From positions 62,001 to 126,000 of the forward strand of contig JBAKBP010004413.1 in NCBI GenBank assembly GCA_037953745.1: a DNA stretch of 64,000 nt. The letters run 5' to 3'. Position numbers and translations under genes: made by a program. Below the pieces are notes generated by a model, which worked only from the letters and a program-made list of their open reading frames with translations, made no database searches and was not told the DNA's origin. Origin of the DNA: Lithodes maja (lineage: Eukaryota > Arthropoda > Malacostraca > Decapoda > Lithodidae). Positions 32,665 to 43,944 of this stretch are shown here, in pieces (within the stretch, counting starts at the first letter, position 1; each line of letters begins with the position of its first letter).

Positions 32665-32767
32665 CCTTCATTACTTCATCCATCCCATGAGTTTTAAGGA
32701 AACAAAAAAAATTACAAACCTGCCCTTCCCTTGTACATTTATTATAAATCGGCTGGTGCTGAAGGGG
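32352..32767. other. No gene seen
   Basis: Mixed intron sequence with a T26-type run at 32633-32664. Nothing else is recognised. Confidence 0.5.
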
Positions 32768-33124
32768 TTAAGGGGACGTTGTTTGTATATTTCTTTATTA
32801 ATATAATCGGTATATATATTTGTTTTAGTTTGCTCCTTAGGCCTCCATCAAGCTTTAAACCACACCCCCTAAACCCCCCTTCAAGATAATTTCGTACATT
32901 TTTCGGTAGGAAAATGGCCTGGCCGAACGCCGGTTTTTCTAAAATTACAGGCTTGCTATCGCTCGCCAGGAAAAAAATGACACCTAGACGGCACGAAAGG
33001 TCGGTCTTAATATTGACACGGAAATGGGGCGAAACGTCTTAAAAATCGCCAAACTAATAGACCGAACAACTTAAAATCTGAAAACTAATGCTGCTAAACA
33101 TGAGGGAGAAGGGGGTCCCGAAAT
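32768..33124. mobile_element. Family-B MITE, reverse, right end lost
   Basis: Starts TTAAGGGGACG and has the reversed hairpin and GGCTTGCTATCGCTCGCC. Its right end stops at GGGGTCCCGAAATTT, directly against the exon 2 duplicate, without the usual CCCCTTAA. Confidence 0.7.
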
Positions 33125-33191
33125 TTCACCACCCTTAGGCCGCCCATCAGAGTGTATTCCGGAGGTAGAGGCACGCGCCCGGGAACCTCAC
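33125..33191 (+). pseudogene. Duplicate of exon 2, 5'-truncated
   Basis: Encodes TTLRPPIRVYSGGRGTRPGTS in the same frame, ending at an intact C|GTAAGT donor. The first half of the exon and its acceptor are missing, replaced by the MITE. The only upstream AG fits a different phase, so it is probably a relic of a duplicated exon. Confidence 0.6.
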
Positions 33192-33204
33192 GTAAGTCGC
33201 TCTT

Positions 33205-33400
33205 TTAAACCTCCGACGATGTTGACGCATTTTGACAGTTTATGCTGGCTAGTATTAGACGATATTTTACAGTTTAAGAAGGATCTGTATGGTAATTATA
33301 AAGGTTAAGATTATTTCAATTAACCCTGTGACTTCCATATGCCCTTCCTAATCTGAATAAATCGTCTAATGATAGCCAGAAAACCGGAAAGGGTATAAGA
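33205..33400. mobile_element. Family-A MITE, diverged
   Basis: Follows the duplicate exon's donor by 14 nt and begins TTAAACCTCCGACGATG. The right end (GGAAAGGGTATAAG) has lost its TTAA. Confidence 0.55.
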
Positions 33401-33520
33401 TATTAAGGTGTGACACCCACGAGACACATCAAATTGTGTGTGGTCTACGGAATTGTCATAGCACATAATATATTGGTATATACGTCTCTACTGTCGGAAA
33501 TGTAATATAAGTTTTCCCCC

Positions 33521-33669
33521 TGTTGTTAGAATATATGGGAATGTTGTTAGAATATATGGGAATGTTGTTAGAATATATGGGAATGTTGTTAGAATATATG
33601 GGAATGTTGTTAGAATATATGGGAATGTTGTTAGAATATATGGGAATGTTGTTAGAATATATGGGAATG
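33521..33669. repeat. 21 bp minisatellite, seven copies
   Basis: Seven identical head-to-tail copies of GTTGTTAGAATATATGGGAA plus T. Confidence 0.95.
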
Positions 33670-33699
33670 TCAATAAGTCCTGGGTGAGGGGGGCTCAAC

Positions 33700-34690
33700 T
33701 AAAGGCCGTGTCATACAGAACTCGAACGTCGCGCGACCTACCCCCGAACACGATGACTTGCATTTTTGAGGCGAATGCATCCGATATTGTCCCGATGTTG
33801 GTCAAAGAAGAACATCCCCAGATAATGCCCCGACATTCCCAGACTATGCCCCAAACAAGACTCGAATGTAACTCGACACTCCCGACCGATTTACGTTAAA
33901 GACCCGAACATTAGAGGAATATAATCCGATGCATGCCAGAGCAAGACCCATCAAAACTCGAATGTGCCAAGAATCAGCCGACAAATATTTAACGGTGTTT
34001 ACACCCGAACCTACCTTGACCCGATACAAAAGATATTATGAGGAACACCAGAGGATCACCGGCCGCATCTGCCCGACCATCAGAAGACCTTAACACGATA
34101 CTAGAAGAATGTGTGACGAACATGTTTGGGGTAAATTCCAGTCTTTATCGTCTCTCATTCCTGTCATACGAGTTGTGTTCTTCCCAAAATCTTCAATAGA
34201 CTCGCTTGATCTTGCCTTATTCCTCTGTTTATCGGGGGAATGTCGTCTTTTATTCGAGTATATAGTCTCTCCTTCGGTTGTTATTATGGTTAATGTCGCC
34301 TTATAGTCATACGAATCGGGTTAATGTCTGCTTATGTTCGGCTAGATCGAGTTAACTTCGTCAATGAAAATAACAGACGAATAACGGCCGAAACGAAATA
34401 ACGTGACCCGAATGAAAGCCGAACATAACCAGAATGAGAACCGACAAATTTTTAACGGTTTTTACACACGAATATCGGCTAGAAGTTAACGCATGTACTA
34501 ACTTCTGGCCGAACCCCAGGATGTTCGGCTGCACCCCTGAACATCCCCGGAGCTTCCCCCGAATCAACGAGAACATTGGCCGAATTGACCCGAATTTACC
34601 CGAACATTTGAAAATTTGAATTTTTTTTGCAAGTCATCCTGTTCGGGGGTAGGTCGCGCGACGTTCGAGTTCTGTATGACACGGCCTTAA
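33700..34690. mobile_element. Harbinger-like element with 60 bp inverted ends
   Basis: 33703-34687 starts AGGCCGTGTCATACAGAACT and ends with the reverse complement. The inverted repeat runs on for about 60 bp with few mismatches (CGTCGCGCGACCTACCCCCG is shared). TAA flanks both sides, fitting the 3 bp target of PIF/Harbinger elements. The inside has many CCGAAC/CCCGA words and no transposase frame. Confidence 0.75.
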
Positions 34691-35423
34691 TGCTGTATCC
34701 CGTAACAAACGGTTATTGCCAATTTGAGCTTATTTGTCCGTGTTCATCCTCTTTAACCCTACGTATTCCCTGATCTTCATAGCCCTCCCCACTAGTGGGG
34801 GCTGTGTTTAGTCTATAGATTGTTGGATAATGGGTAAATACTAATTGTCTTCAGTTGTTGCTATAAACAACACTGCATATACATCAAAGAACAAATATAT
34901 ATAAAATAAATGCCAAAGCTCTTGGCTGTCACACGGCAAACATTTAACCAGAAATTAGATATATATTGGATCTTCTATGAGTTATTTGTATGATAAGATA
35001 CGAATCAGATAGGATCCACGAACAATTGCTTTAAATTTTCGGTAAGTGGTTACAATTAATTTAGTCTGTGCTTAAAATAAATGTCTATACATTTTTTGTT
35101 GTTAAAATCGAAAAGAAAACTAAAATTACACGCTAACTTGTCCCACAGAACATCATAATAGTTCTTAAACTTTCATAAACTTTCCTTTAGTTATACTAGT
35201 TCGCTTGGGACCTGTGCGGGGCTGTAACCGGTCAGCATGATATTCAGGGGCTTGGAAGACGTACAATGCTTCGTCCTATTGAGCTGGCATTCGAACCCTA
35301 GAGTATATTGTACTGCATAAGCGAGGAGACTACAGTAAACTGTATTCAGTTAATATAAAATATATATATTTATTTATTTATGATGTATAGATAAATTGCA
35401 ATAGCATAAACAGAATTACATAG
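34691..35423. other. No gene seen
   Basis: AT-rich intron sequence without a recognised repeat or a supportable exon. Confidence 0.5.
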
Positions 35424-36423
35424 TTAAGATAGTTCTATCTATCTATCTATTGCCTGACGCCGTGATCCCCGAAGGGGTGGCCACGAACGAACCGCCCCCA
35501 TGCACCTCTGTCCCCAGTCAGTCGACGCCCCTCCCCCCAACCAGCACCGCCTTCATTCATGTAGTTCCTCACTCCATCCTTCCACCTCATATTCGGTCTA
35601 CCTCTCCCCCTCTGTCCCTCCTCCACCTCGCTCTCGTACACCCTCTTAGTCATTCTCTCGTATCCCTCCATGTAATTCCGCACGCACTCCTTAAGTAATT
35701 CATTTCCACTGCTCTCACTCTTGGTCTGAGTCTCTCAACCAACGTCCATGCTTCGCTTCCGTAAGTCAGTGTCGGGATTACCACACTGTCATGCAAGGAC
35801 TTCTTCACTTCCATACTGACCACCCTATTTCTTGGTTACTGCTTTTAGCGTTCCTACAACCCTCTTCCCCTGTTGTACCCTCTCCCGCACCTCTTCATCC
35901 ATAGTCCCATCTTTACTCAACACACTGCCCAGATACTTAAAAGAGTTGACGATCTCCATAGCCTACCGTTTCAGCTTCACCTCACACTCTGTGACTTCAC
36001 CCCTTTCGAAGACCATAACCTTGCTCTTCCCCGTATTTACCTTCAAATTCCGTTTTTCGCACACTGTTCCAAACTCATTTACCAGACCCTGCAACTCCCA
36101 TTCATTATCACTCATCAGAACTGTATCATCTGCAAACAGCAGTATAGGTAGCTTCCACTCAATTCCCTCCCTTTTCAGCGATACACCAACATCCACTACT
36201 CTTGATAGTATTTCTTTCATAACTCCATCCATATATACAGTAAACAGCCACGGGGACATCACACACCCCTGTTTCAAACCAACATTCAGGTCAAAGAACT
36301 CGCTCTGCTCACTCTCCACACGTACTGCCGCCTTTGCACCCTCATACATGCTCTTCACTGCTTTCAGCAACTTGCCCTCTACTCCGTATATTCTAAGTAC
36401 TTTCCACAAACCTTAAGATAGTT
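35424..36423 (-). pseudogene. Truncated RTE LINE copy with target duplication
   Basis: TTAAGATAGTT at 35424-35434 and 36413-36423 brackets a 5'-truncated copy of the LINE at 8.3-11.5 kb, with the (TATC)n tail at 35435-35450. RT motifs GLKQGC and LLFADDTVL remain at the 5' end. An internal deletion near 35660 and frameshifts break it. Confidence 0.88.
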
Positions 36424-37190
36424 AAGATAGTTAATTATAAACTATCATCTAGAACACATCATTAACCTTGTAGTGGGTGTGATACTACGTCCTTGCGTGT
36501 TTTACATACTCGCACCCAGTCGGGTCAGATCTCCACGACGTATACAGACTAATAACACACACAACTAAGCCACTCCAACAGCTTCGTCTCTCTCCAACAC
36601 CCAATTCTCCTTGTACTCCTTTGTACTCAACACTCTTCGAAAAGTAGATACGAGGTGCCGTACTTGTAAAGGTTTATGCCTCAATACCTTTACCTGAATT
36701 GACCTGTGAATTGCGAAGATCTATCCCAGAGATATCAGACCGGTTTGCGACATTCATTCTGTAATCCTGGATATTATTTAGATTTCAGTAGGCCCAGGCT
36801 TTTATATAGTCATGTAGTTGTGCACGTCATATGTGTACAGTTGGCCACATACATGTGTACACACTGTAGGATTTTATATATGGAAGGAAAAGTAGCATGA
36901 TTGACATTTGAGTATAATTTCTTAATCAGTAGTTAATTCATATGGTCAATTAATGGTTTCATAACAAACTACTCTTGTAAGTCGACCAAACAATATTTAC
37001 TTGCATACATAAATTAATGAAGTGGATATAATTTTGTGTGACCAACTGTACGTACCTCACATATTAATCAAGTACTTACACGTAGGAAAAAGTGTATAGA
37101 CAATAGTATAATAGTAAAAGCAATAAAGGACCTAAGATCAATATTGTTATTATCATGTTATCAAGCAAGTGCCAATAGGTCTCTTGAAGG
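36424..37190. other. No gene seen
   Basis: Unassigned intron sequence. No exon with splice sites could be supported. Confidence 0.5.
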
Positions 37191-37420
37191 TTCATGTTGT
37201 TGTTGTTGTTGCTGTTCCCCAAGCTGCCTGGCCGAACAGCCCCAAGGCCCTGAGCAATTCCAAGGCCATAACCGAGCGCCCCCACAGAACCCTCCCTGCC
37301 GACCACAATAAAACCTGGGTGACCGAAGCCACTCCATGGCGGGGAGCTGAGGAGGGTGCGGAAACGCCCGGGAAACCAAAGCACCACCCAGGGCCCTGTG
37401 CCCCTCAGCAATTATGAAGA
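37191..37420. repeat. Dispersed GC-rich repeat (TTGTTGTTG head)
   Basis: A GTT run followed by CTGCCTGGCCGAACAGCCCC. The same order recurs at 52258-52350 directly after another exon of the gene. Open frames here are therefore repeat-derived. Confidence 0.6.
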
Positions 37421-37881
37421 GAAAGTTGAGGGGCAAGGGAAAAATGTGACGCTTTGGCTTCCAATCTTGGTAGATTGGGAGATCAATCCACGGAAGAGAC
37501 GCCGTCACTTGAGATCTAGAAAATAGATAAGTTAAAGGAACAGTCAGAGTAAGCTATGGGTATGGCAGAGATCGCTCAGCTCTCAGTCTGATAGACCAGC
37601 CCATCACCATTGAAGGTTCATGTATTCATATATACTGCATATGCCTGTATTTTCCTGAATGCAATTGGAGCTTGCTTCCATTGTGTCGCTGATTTCATTG
37701 ATTTCACTAGTTTGGTTTATTTGTAAATTTATTGGTGGGTGGGTGAAAACAAATATGAATTGTAACAATGCAAAGTGACCCAAGTGCTAGTTAATCCCTG
37801 TGAAAGAACTGACGCTTTTGGGACAGAAATTTCAGATTATCTTTGTCATCATTATTGTTGATTTGTTTTATTTTTTAACAG

Positions 37882-38163
37882 GAAACAGACAGGGCTGGGA
37901 TGGATCAGAGCCGAATCATCAGCCGTCCACTACCTCACCAGACAGAGAGAGAGGAAGCGGAGGAAGAAGAGTATTAGGAGGAGGAGAGGAAGGGAGAAGA
38001 GGAGGAGTGGGAGGAAGGAGAGGAGGAGAGGAAGGAAGAAGAAGAGGAGGAGAGGGAGGAAGGAGAGGAGGAGAAGAGGGAGGAAGAAGGAGAGGAGGAG
38101 AGGGAGGAAGAAGAAGAGGAGGAGAGGAAGGAAGGAGGGGAGGAGAAGAAACTACAGCAGGAG
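37882..38163 (+). CDS. Exon 3 (probable): Gly/Arg/Glu-rich low-complexity linker
   Basis: Acceptor TTTTATTTTTTAACAG and donor G|GTAGTC bound 282 nt, phase 1 in and 1 out, matching its neighbours. The first 20 residues (NRQGWDGSEPNHQPSTTSP) are normal, then about 70 residues are GGRRGGEE-type repeats from an (AGG/GAG)n tract, ending EETTAG. The splice signals and the phase support a coding exon. The tract could also be an intronic simple repeat that stays open by chance. Confidence 0.45.
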
Positions 38164-38578
38164 GTAGTCCATTTAAATTTGTAAACAAATGTCTTACTCA
38201 ATCTAAACTTATTTACACATGACTGCAGAAACGACTATTCTTACAAAGCTCAATTGTGTATTTGCCTCTAGATTTATTTTGTTTGTAGTAGTTGTATAAT
38301 GTGTAAATTAAGTTTATGAAGAGAGCAAATTCAGCATGACCAAACTATCCACAAATTTGGAGTTTGTGTATCATTAAAGATGAATATATTTGATGTAGAG
38401 TTGATAGCAAATATTTGTCCTATTTGTAATCTCTAGCTTAATGTACTGGTAATGTATCTCATAATATATTTTATACTCACTTCATTGTAAACGTAGCTTG
38501 ATAGTATTATGAATGTTTATATATCAAATTGGAAGATATGTATTATCTCTGGCTACTATGCTATCAATAAACTATTAT

Positions 38579-38579
<1 letters not shown>

Positions 38580-38615
<36 letters not shown>

Positions 38616-38645
38616 GTAATAATAATAACATTAATACTAATAATT
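38580..38645. repeat. (TAA)n microsatellite
   Basis: AAT/TAA trinucleotides close to the acceptor of the next exon. Confidence 0.9.
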
Positions 38646-38672
38646 ATTATTATCACTATTCTCTGACTCCAG

Positions 38673-38791
38673 GCGGTGCACCTAACCCAGGAAGCAGTGC
38701 ACGTAACTCCCCCGGTGCTGCACGTAACGCCCAGGTGGTCCCCGGGGTGCTCACGTGCCCAGGGTTGCACGGACTCTTCCCGTACCCGCAG
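38673..38791 (+). CDS. Exon 4: linker and start of first CBM14
   Basis: Acceptor TTCTCTGACTCCAG, donor CAG|GTAGGA. Phase 1 in, 0 out. It encodes a Ser/Asn/Pro linker and then TCPGLHGLFPYPQ, the first cysteine and the aromatic block of a chitin-binding type-2 domain that continues in exon 5. Confidence 0.8.
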
Positions 38792-38813
38792 GTAGGAGGT
38801 CACATCTACAATT

Positions 38814-39190
38814 TTAAGGGAGCCCACCTCGCTTTTTTTTCTTTCTCTCCCTCTCTCTTTGGCTTCTATCCATTCGACCCCATTCAGTCTACTGTTTTAA
38901 GATGTTTACCCCCAGCCAGGTGTCAATATTTTCCTGGCGAGCGGTAGCGAGCCAGCATATATATATTTTTGTATTGACAGCAAGCTAAATTTGTACATTT
39001 TTCTTTAGAAACATTTCTCTGGTGAAGCCGGATATCTCTATACAATGCAGGCAAGCGATAATCGACACCTGGATGGGGATAAACGTCTTAAAACAGTTGG
39101 CTGAATGGGGCCGAATGGACACAAGCCAGGGAAACAGAGAAAAGGAGAGAAAGATAAAAAAAGAAAAAAAAGCCGGTAAAAAATAAAAAT
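38814..39190. mobile_element. Family-C MITE (long inverted ends)
   Basis: TTAA at 38814 lies 23 nt after the exon 4 donor. The left half GGGAGCCCACCTC...CCATTCGACCCC is mirrored by GGGGCCGAATGGAC...GAAACAGAGAAAAGG. The right end is diverged. The core word CCTGGCGAGCGGTAGCGAGC links it to family B. Confidence 0.65.
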
Positions 39191-39364
39191 AAATCTATAA
39201 ATAAACAAATGAATGAACATCAATATAATTAAAATATATAGACTAAATACATGAATACATAAATTGATTAATATACAATAAGAAACTTGCTAACATCAAT
39301 ATGCATAACCCTTGCACGATACGATGACTCATTCCTTTTCTGTTTGTTGGCTTTTAGTCGAAGA

Positions 39365-39524
39365 TTTTTGTTTTCAGATTACGAAGTGCACATGAAAGTC
39401 AAAGGGTTTATTGGAGATAGTCTTTACCTTTATAATTCCCACAGATCCCTCCTAAACTGAATAAAATCATCTCATCATAGCCAGAATAAACTGTCAAAAT
39501 GCGTCATAGCCTTCAAAGGGTTAA
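39365..39524. mobile_element. Family-A MITE, right half
   Basis: GATCCCTCCTAAACTGAATA, AATGCGTCATAGCC and AAAGGGTTAA mark the right half. The left half is unclear. Confidence 0.55.
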
Positions 39525-40210
39525 GGGGAGGTTTTTAGTTTGGTCCCTAGATATCCATCAAGCTTAAGATTACACCCCCTTGAGCCCCTTTCAAGATAAA
39601 TTTGTACATTTTTCGGTAGAAACATTTCCCGGCTGAAAGCCGGTTCCTCTTGAATTACAGGCTCGCTATCGCTCGCCAGGATAAAATTGACACCTAAATG
39701 GCACGAAAGGTCTTAAATTTGACAGAAATGGGTCGAAAGTTCTTAAAATCGTCAAAATAATGGGGCGAACGTCTTAAAATTAGAAAAGCAATGGGGCTAA
39801 TCGTGAGGGAGAAAGGAGTCAAGAAAAAAATCTCTCAAGTGGAAATCTCCCCTTAAAGGGGGGTAGTGGTTATTTTGGGGAGTATTTATTTATCCATTCA
39901 CGTTTGTTTTAGTTTCCTCGCTAGACCTCCATCACGCTTTAAAAAAAATACCCCCTAGACTCCTTTCAAAATAAATGTGTACATTTTTCGATAGAAAAAT
40001 GTCCCGGCCGAAGGCTGGTTTCTCTTTAAATTACAGGCTCGCTATCGCTCGACACCTAAATGGCACGAAAGGTCATAAAATTGACAACAAAATGGGGCGA
40101 AATGTGTTAAAAACGCCAAACTAATGGGCCGAACTTCTTAAAATATCAAAACTAATGTGGCTAAACATGAGGGAGAAGGGAATCATGAAAAACCAACCAT
40201 CTCTCCTTAA
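39521..40210. mobile_element. Two family-B MITEs back to back
   Basis: 39521-39856 and 39853-40210, both in reverse orientation, share the TTAA at 39853-39856; the first also shares 39521-39524 with the family-A copy. The second ends 24 nt before exon 5. Confidence 0.8.
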
Positions 40211-40234
40211 TGTCCGATCACCGTGTTCCCCCAG

Positions 40235-40540
40235 GACTGTGCCAAGTTCATCAGTTGTACCTGGGGCCGCCCCTACCTCCAGACCTGCGCCCCGGGTACC
40301 CTCTTCAACCCCCAATTGGGTGCTTGTGACTGGCCCCACGCTGTCACCTGTTCTACCTCACCTGGGATACCGACTACCCCACTACCTACGAGGCCCACCC
40401 GACCCACCCGACCCGCCCGACCCACCCGACCCGCCCGACCCGCCCGACCCGCCCAACCCACCCGACCCGCCCGACCCACCCTACTCCCTACACCTGAACC
40501 AGCTAGAGAAGGTAGCTCCTGGAACTCCTTCCTTGATACT
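40235..40540 (+). CDS. Exon 5: rest of first CBM14 and RPT linker
   Basis: Acceptor CGTGTTCCCCCAG, donor ACT|GTGAGT, phase 0 both sides. DCAKFISCTWGRPYLQTC and GTLFNPQLGACDWP complete a six-cysteine CBM14 domain (with C of exon 4), a fold that binds chitin in peritrophins. A linker of repeated RPT/RPA triplets follows, built from a 9 bp CGACCCACC-type minisatellite, then a Ser/Trp-containing tail. The linker is likely extended and O-glycosylated, which is inference. Confidence 0.9.
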
Positions 40541-40574
40541 GTGAGTGTGTCCATTAACCTTTTTTTTTTTTGCT

Positions 40575-40775
40575 ATGTGTATGAGGGAGACAAAAGACAG
40601 AACTGCCTGTGACGAGTGACATAGTTGAAAGAGTGACAGGGCCAAAATCGAGGAGAATGTTCGAGCCAAAATGTGTGTACACACGGAGTTTGAAGCAATT
40701 TACGTCATAGGATGAGGGGTAAATGGATTCAGGGAGAGAGTTCCAGAGCTCAGCTGTTGAATAGAAGAAAGTTGT
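40575..40775 (-). pseudogene. Antisense jockey-type LINE relic
   Basis: Same reverse-complement landmarks as 30450-30770 (GAGAGAGTTCCAGAGCT, GAATAGAAGAAAG). It starts 35 nt after the exon 5 donor. Confidence 0.65.
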
Positions 40776-40877
40776 ACTTACCTAGTTGTACTTACCTAGT
40801 TGTACTTACCTAGTTGTAGCATACAGGATTTGAGCTAAGCTCGTATTGTTCTGTCCCCATGACTACTTTTATCCAAT

Positions 40878-40914
<37 letters not shown>

Positions 40915-41065
40915 ACAAGAAGAAGTGGGGCTTATGTCAGCAGGGACTGGAGTTCTCGAAAAGGGACTCCAGTCATGACGCTATTCTCGACTTACACTGT
41001 GCTGGCTTAATAATCCAGAAGGGTTGATAGCCACTGAATTCCTATTTTAACTAACTAACTAACTT
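40776..41065. repeat. TACTTACCTAGTTG repeats and dispersed repeat
   Basis: Three to four copies of TACTTACCTAGTTG, a (GT)n run (40881-40911), then a dispersed repeat with GGACTGGAGTTCTCG, TGTGCTGGCTTAATAATCC and GGGTTGATAGCC. That repeat recurs at 41569-41690, 45345-45440, 49911-50064/50774-50825 and inverted at 62414-62545. Confidence 0.75.
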
Positions 41066-41221
41066 ATGTCAGTATGGTAAAGAATGTCGCCCTGTTCAAG
41101 GCATTGGGGTTCATATATTTCAAAATATTGATTGCATATTTGGTTGAAAGATTGTTAACTGTTTTATAGAGGTCGAAGTTACTGCTCTGAAGGACAGAGC
41201 TGAGAGACTATACTCGGTCTC

Positions 41222-41330
41222 GTTTCAGCTGACTGTGTTGGTGGTGTAATGGCTTAGGTGCTTATGTTCTGGGCGTGGTGTCCCGAGTTCGAATCCTGGG
41301 AGGATCATATGCTTTCATAATTCATTAATT
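41222..41330 (+). mobile_element. tRNA-like SINE head
   Basis: GGTGGTGTAATGGCTTAGGTG (A-box region) and GAGTTCGAATCC (B box) at tRNA spacing inside intron 5. The body end is not defined. Confidence 0.5.
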
Positions 41331-41742
41331 TATTCAAGTACATTGAGGTTTGTAATGGAGGATTAATGCTATGAACTGGTTATTCCTTAATTTATGAAAA
41401 AATGACAAATATGTCACACTGACAATACTTTGGAGGTGTATATTATGAATCAATCAACTTTACATGATATCTGCTTGTTAATATGATGGGCCTCAGGTCC
41501 TATCATTCAGTTTAGATATTTCAGTCTAATATAATATATAAAATAATACATATATAATTTTAACAAGTGACTAGAGATCTTGACAAGGGGCTACAGTCCT
41601 GACACTATTCTTGACTTACAGTGGCTTCCTTCATAATCTATAAGGGTCGATAGCCTCTGAAGTCCTATTATAACTAACTAGTCATTTTAACAAGAATATA
41701 TAATCATGATTATTTTATGTAATGTATCTGAAATTATAACAG

Positions 41743-41853
41743 GTTCGAGACACAGCCAGTTCTGCTGCCGGGGTGGTCAGCTCCTCAGCCAGTGATGCCG
41801 TGGACAGGGTCACTAATTTGATAGAAGACGGCGTTAACACTGTCAGAGATGAG
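41743..41853 (+). CDS. Exon 6: short helical linker
   Basis: Acceptor TTATAACAG, donor GAG|GTCAGC, phase 0 both sides, 37 residues. ASDAVDRVTNLIEDGVNTVRDE has hydrophobics every three to four positions and charged faces, so an amphipathic helix is likely. No named domain. It sits between the two CBM14 domains. Confidence 0.7.
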
Positions 41854-42985
41854 GTCAGCTTAGAGACATTTTTGTACTCCTTTCACACTACAATCTGGTT
41901 CCACACTGTAAAAAATTAACAGTGTTTTAATAGTTTACATGGTCTAAATCTAACTGAAGAACGCTGTTTATGTATACCATTTTCGTAACAATTATGCATC
42001 CAATATTTTACAGTGAAGGAGCAGCAGACACTGTTCACCTAACTACCAACACCCAACACAAATACTACATCTGGACAATAAGGTATTCGGTTATATGCAT
42101 TTTGGTGGCCAATGTTCAGTGATAGTTCACCAAGTTGTCTGTCCTGTGGGCCTGTTGCGCCAATCGAGCGGCATACACTGTCAATGTTGACAAGTGTTAT
42201 ATTACTATAACATGCTTCTTTCCAGCAAACGGTATATTGGTGTGTCCAGCTCTTGATTACTCAGCTATTATGAAGGTTTTATAGCGAAGCTTGTTGATAA
42301 TCATGAAAACTTGGATTTAATATGACGCAAAGACAGCAGTTTCCTATATTTCCATTACTGCAAAGGGATTCAATTTACCAACAGCTGGAAATATATAGAT
42401 TATAATGCTTGAGAGACTAGAGAACCATTGAAGAACATTAATATATCTGTGTTTAGGGATACACTGGAGTTGGGGCCCCACAAGGCAAAGAACCAGTCAT
42501 CCAACTCGGTGATCACTGTCTCATAACTCATTCATTACTAAAGTCGCGAATGTTCAGGAAACAACAGATTCAACACGGATTCTGCGCTAGGTATTGGTAG
42601 TTCAAAAGGCAATGTCCAGTGTTTCCTGCGTTTAAAATGGCTGAACAGCCGATGCTATATTTGGTTTAATTTCACTTGACAGTCAGTTGAATCCCTTAGC
42701 AGCAAATTTCTCGAAACTTAATGGAAAGATATGAAACTATTATGTCTCTGCATCATATTAAGTCCAAAATTATATAATTAACACCATATTTCACTACAAA
42801 ATCTTCAAGAAAACTGAGAAATCTTGATGGGAACTTTGCAATTGCCGTCAGTTGAAAGGAAACAAACTATAGTGTATATTATACTTTGATCTCTCTATAT
42901 ATTTATCCCTTGTCCAACAATTAATTATGTTTTTAAAATTTCATACGTTTATCACTTCTCTATCACTTTTCCATTTTTGTTTCAG
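41854..42985. other. Intron without recognised elements
   Basis: Nothing gene-like is seen. A stretch near 42236-42330 (CAGCTATTATGAAGGTTTTAT) resembles 63036-63110, suggesting an old dispersed repeat. Confidence 0.5.
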
Positions 42986-43102
42986 GTGGATTGGACTTAC
43001 CGCCGGGCCAAGGACAAGGGCAAGAGACTACTGAGGAGGATGGGGGTCAAGGATGTTACCGTCATGTGCGTGAGGCCCAATGGACTCTTTCCATATGTTA
43101 AG
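42986..43102 (+). CDS. Exon 7: basic linker and start of second CBM14
   Basis: Acceptor TTTTTGTTTCAG, donor AAG|GTGAGA, phase 0. A basic stretch (YRRAKDKGKRLLRRMG) precedes MCVRPNGLFPYVK, which starts a CBM14 domain exactly as exon 4 does. Confidence 0.85.
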
Positions 43103-43214
43103 GTGAGAGAGTGTATCAGGTTATTTTCTTATTTTCCTTCCATACCTTTCTTATGACACAAAATTCACATATTTCAAAGCAACGTGAAAGATAGGCGGCA
43201 CCTCATCCAGGCCT

Positions 43215-43520
43215 CTACTTGACTCCTAGGCTGTTGCTTCTTCTCTGCAATGGTGTCTGCTAGTCTAGAATAGAAGCCCTTAGCCCTGGGTCCCATATCC
43301 CTCCAGAAGATGCCTTAGCTCCTGAGAAGGGGTGGCCATGAACATTAGGCGTTTGTCACAAATCGTTAGGTCAAGTTGCCTGGGCTTGACATCTGCCAAT
43401 AACATTTTGACATTGAGGGCTCGATCCGCTGACCCTTTGAACAGCAGCCGACGCTCTACTGACTATGCCACGGCTCTTATGTGCAGCCTCCAGAGACAGC
43501 TCGCTGTAGGTAGTATGGCC
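43215..43520 (-). mobile_element. tRNA-like SINE, minus strand
   Basis: On the minus strand GTGGCATAGTCAGTAGAGCG (A-box region) is followed by GGATCGAGCCC (B box). It is flanked by a (TAC)n run at 43545-43580 and lies just upstream of exon 8. Confidence 0.55.
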
Positions 43521-43611
43521 ATTGGGCCGAACATCCTCATGTCAAAGACTACTACTACTACCACTACTACTGACTAACTACTAACTATTAACAATACTAC
43601 TAACATTCCAG

Positions 43612-43750
43612 GACTGCGGTAAATTCATCAACTGCTGGAAGGGCCGACCAAGCCTTCAGAGATGCGCCCCAGGGACTCTCTTCAACTCTGACCGGGAATA
43701 TTGTGATCACCCTGCTGCAGTCATTTGTCCTACATCTAAGGCACCTGAGA
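43612..43750 (+). CDS. Exon 8: rest of second CBM14
   Basis: Acceptor TAACATTCCAG, donor A|GTAAGA, phase 0 in and 1 out. DCGKFINCWKGRPSLQRC and GTLFNSDREYCDHP complete the domain. Cysteine spacing is identical to the first CBM14, and the intron falls at the same place, so the two domains arose by exon duplication. Confidence 0.9.
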
Positions 43751-43944
43751 GTAAGAATATCTATCTAATTATTTATCTATCTGTTTATGCATTTGCTTCT
43801 CTGTATGTCTATCTATCTATCTATCTAATCATGTGGCTATTTACGTCTGTAACTCTAAAAGGGTTTGAACAAATGGGCTGTAATTTTCAACACCTATTCC
43901 CTGGCTGACTCTTCCTCAATAGTAAAGTATTAGCTTGATTGTTC

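Noticed and set aside
33521..33669. CRISPR-like short repeat
   Set aside because: Seven identical 21 bp units with no spacers: a plain minisatellite.
37169..37508. Frames of 82-115 residues in a GC-rich stretch as an exon of the gene
   Set aside because: The sequence recurs at 52258-52350 outside any frame, so it is a dispersed repeat, and no splice pair in phase was found.
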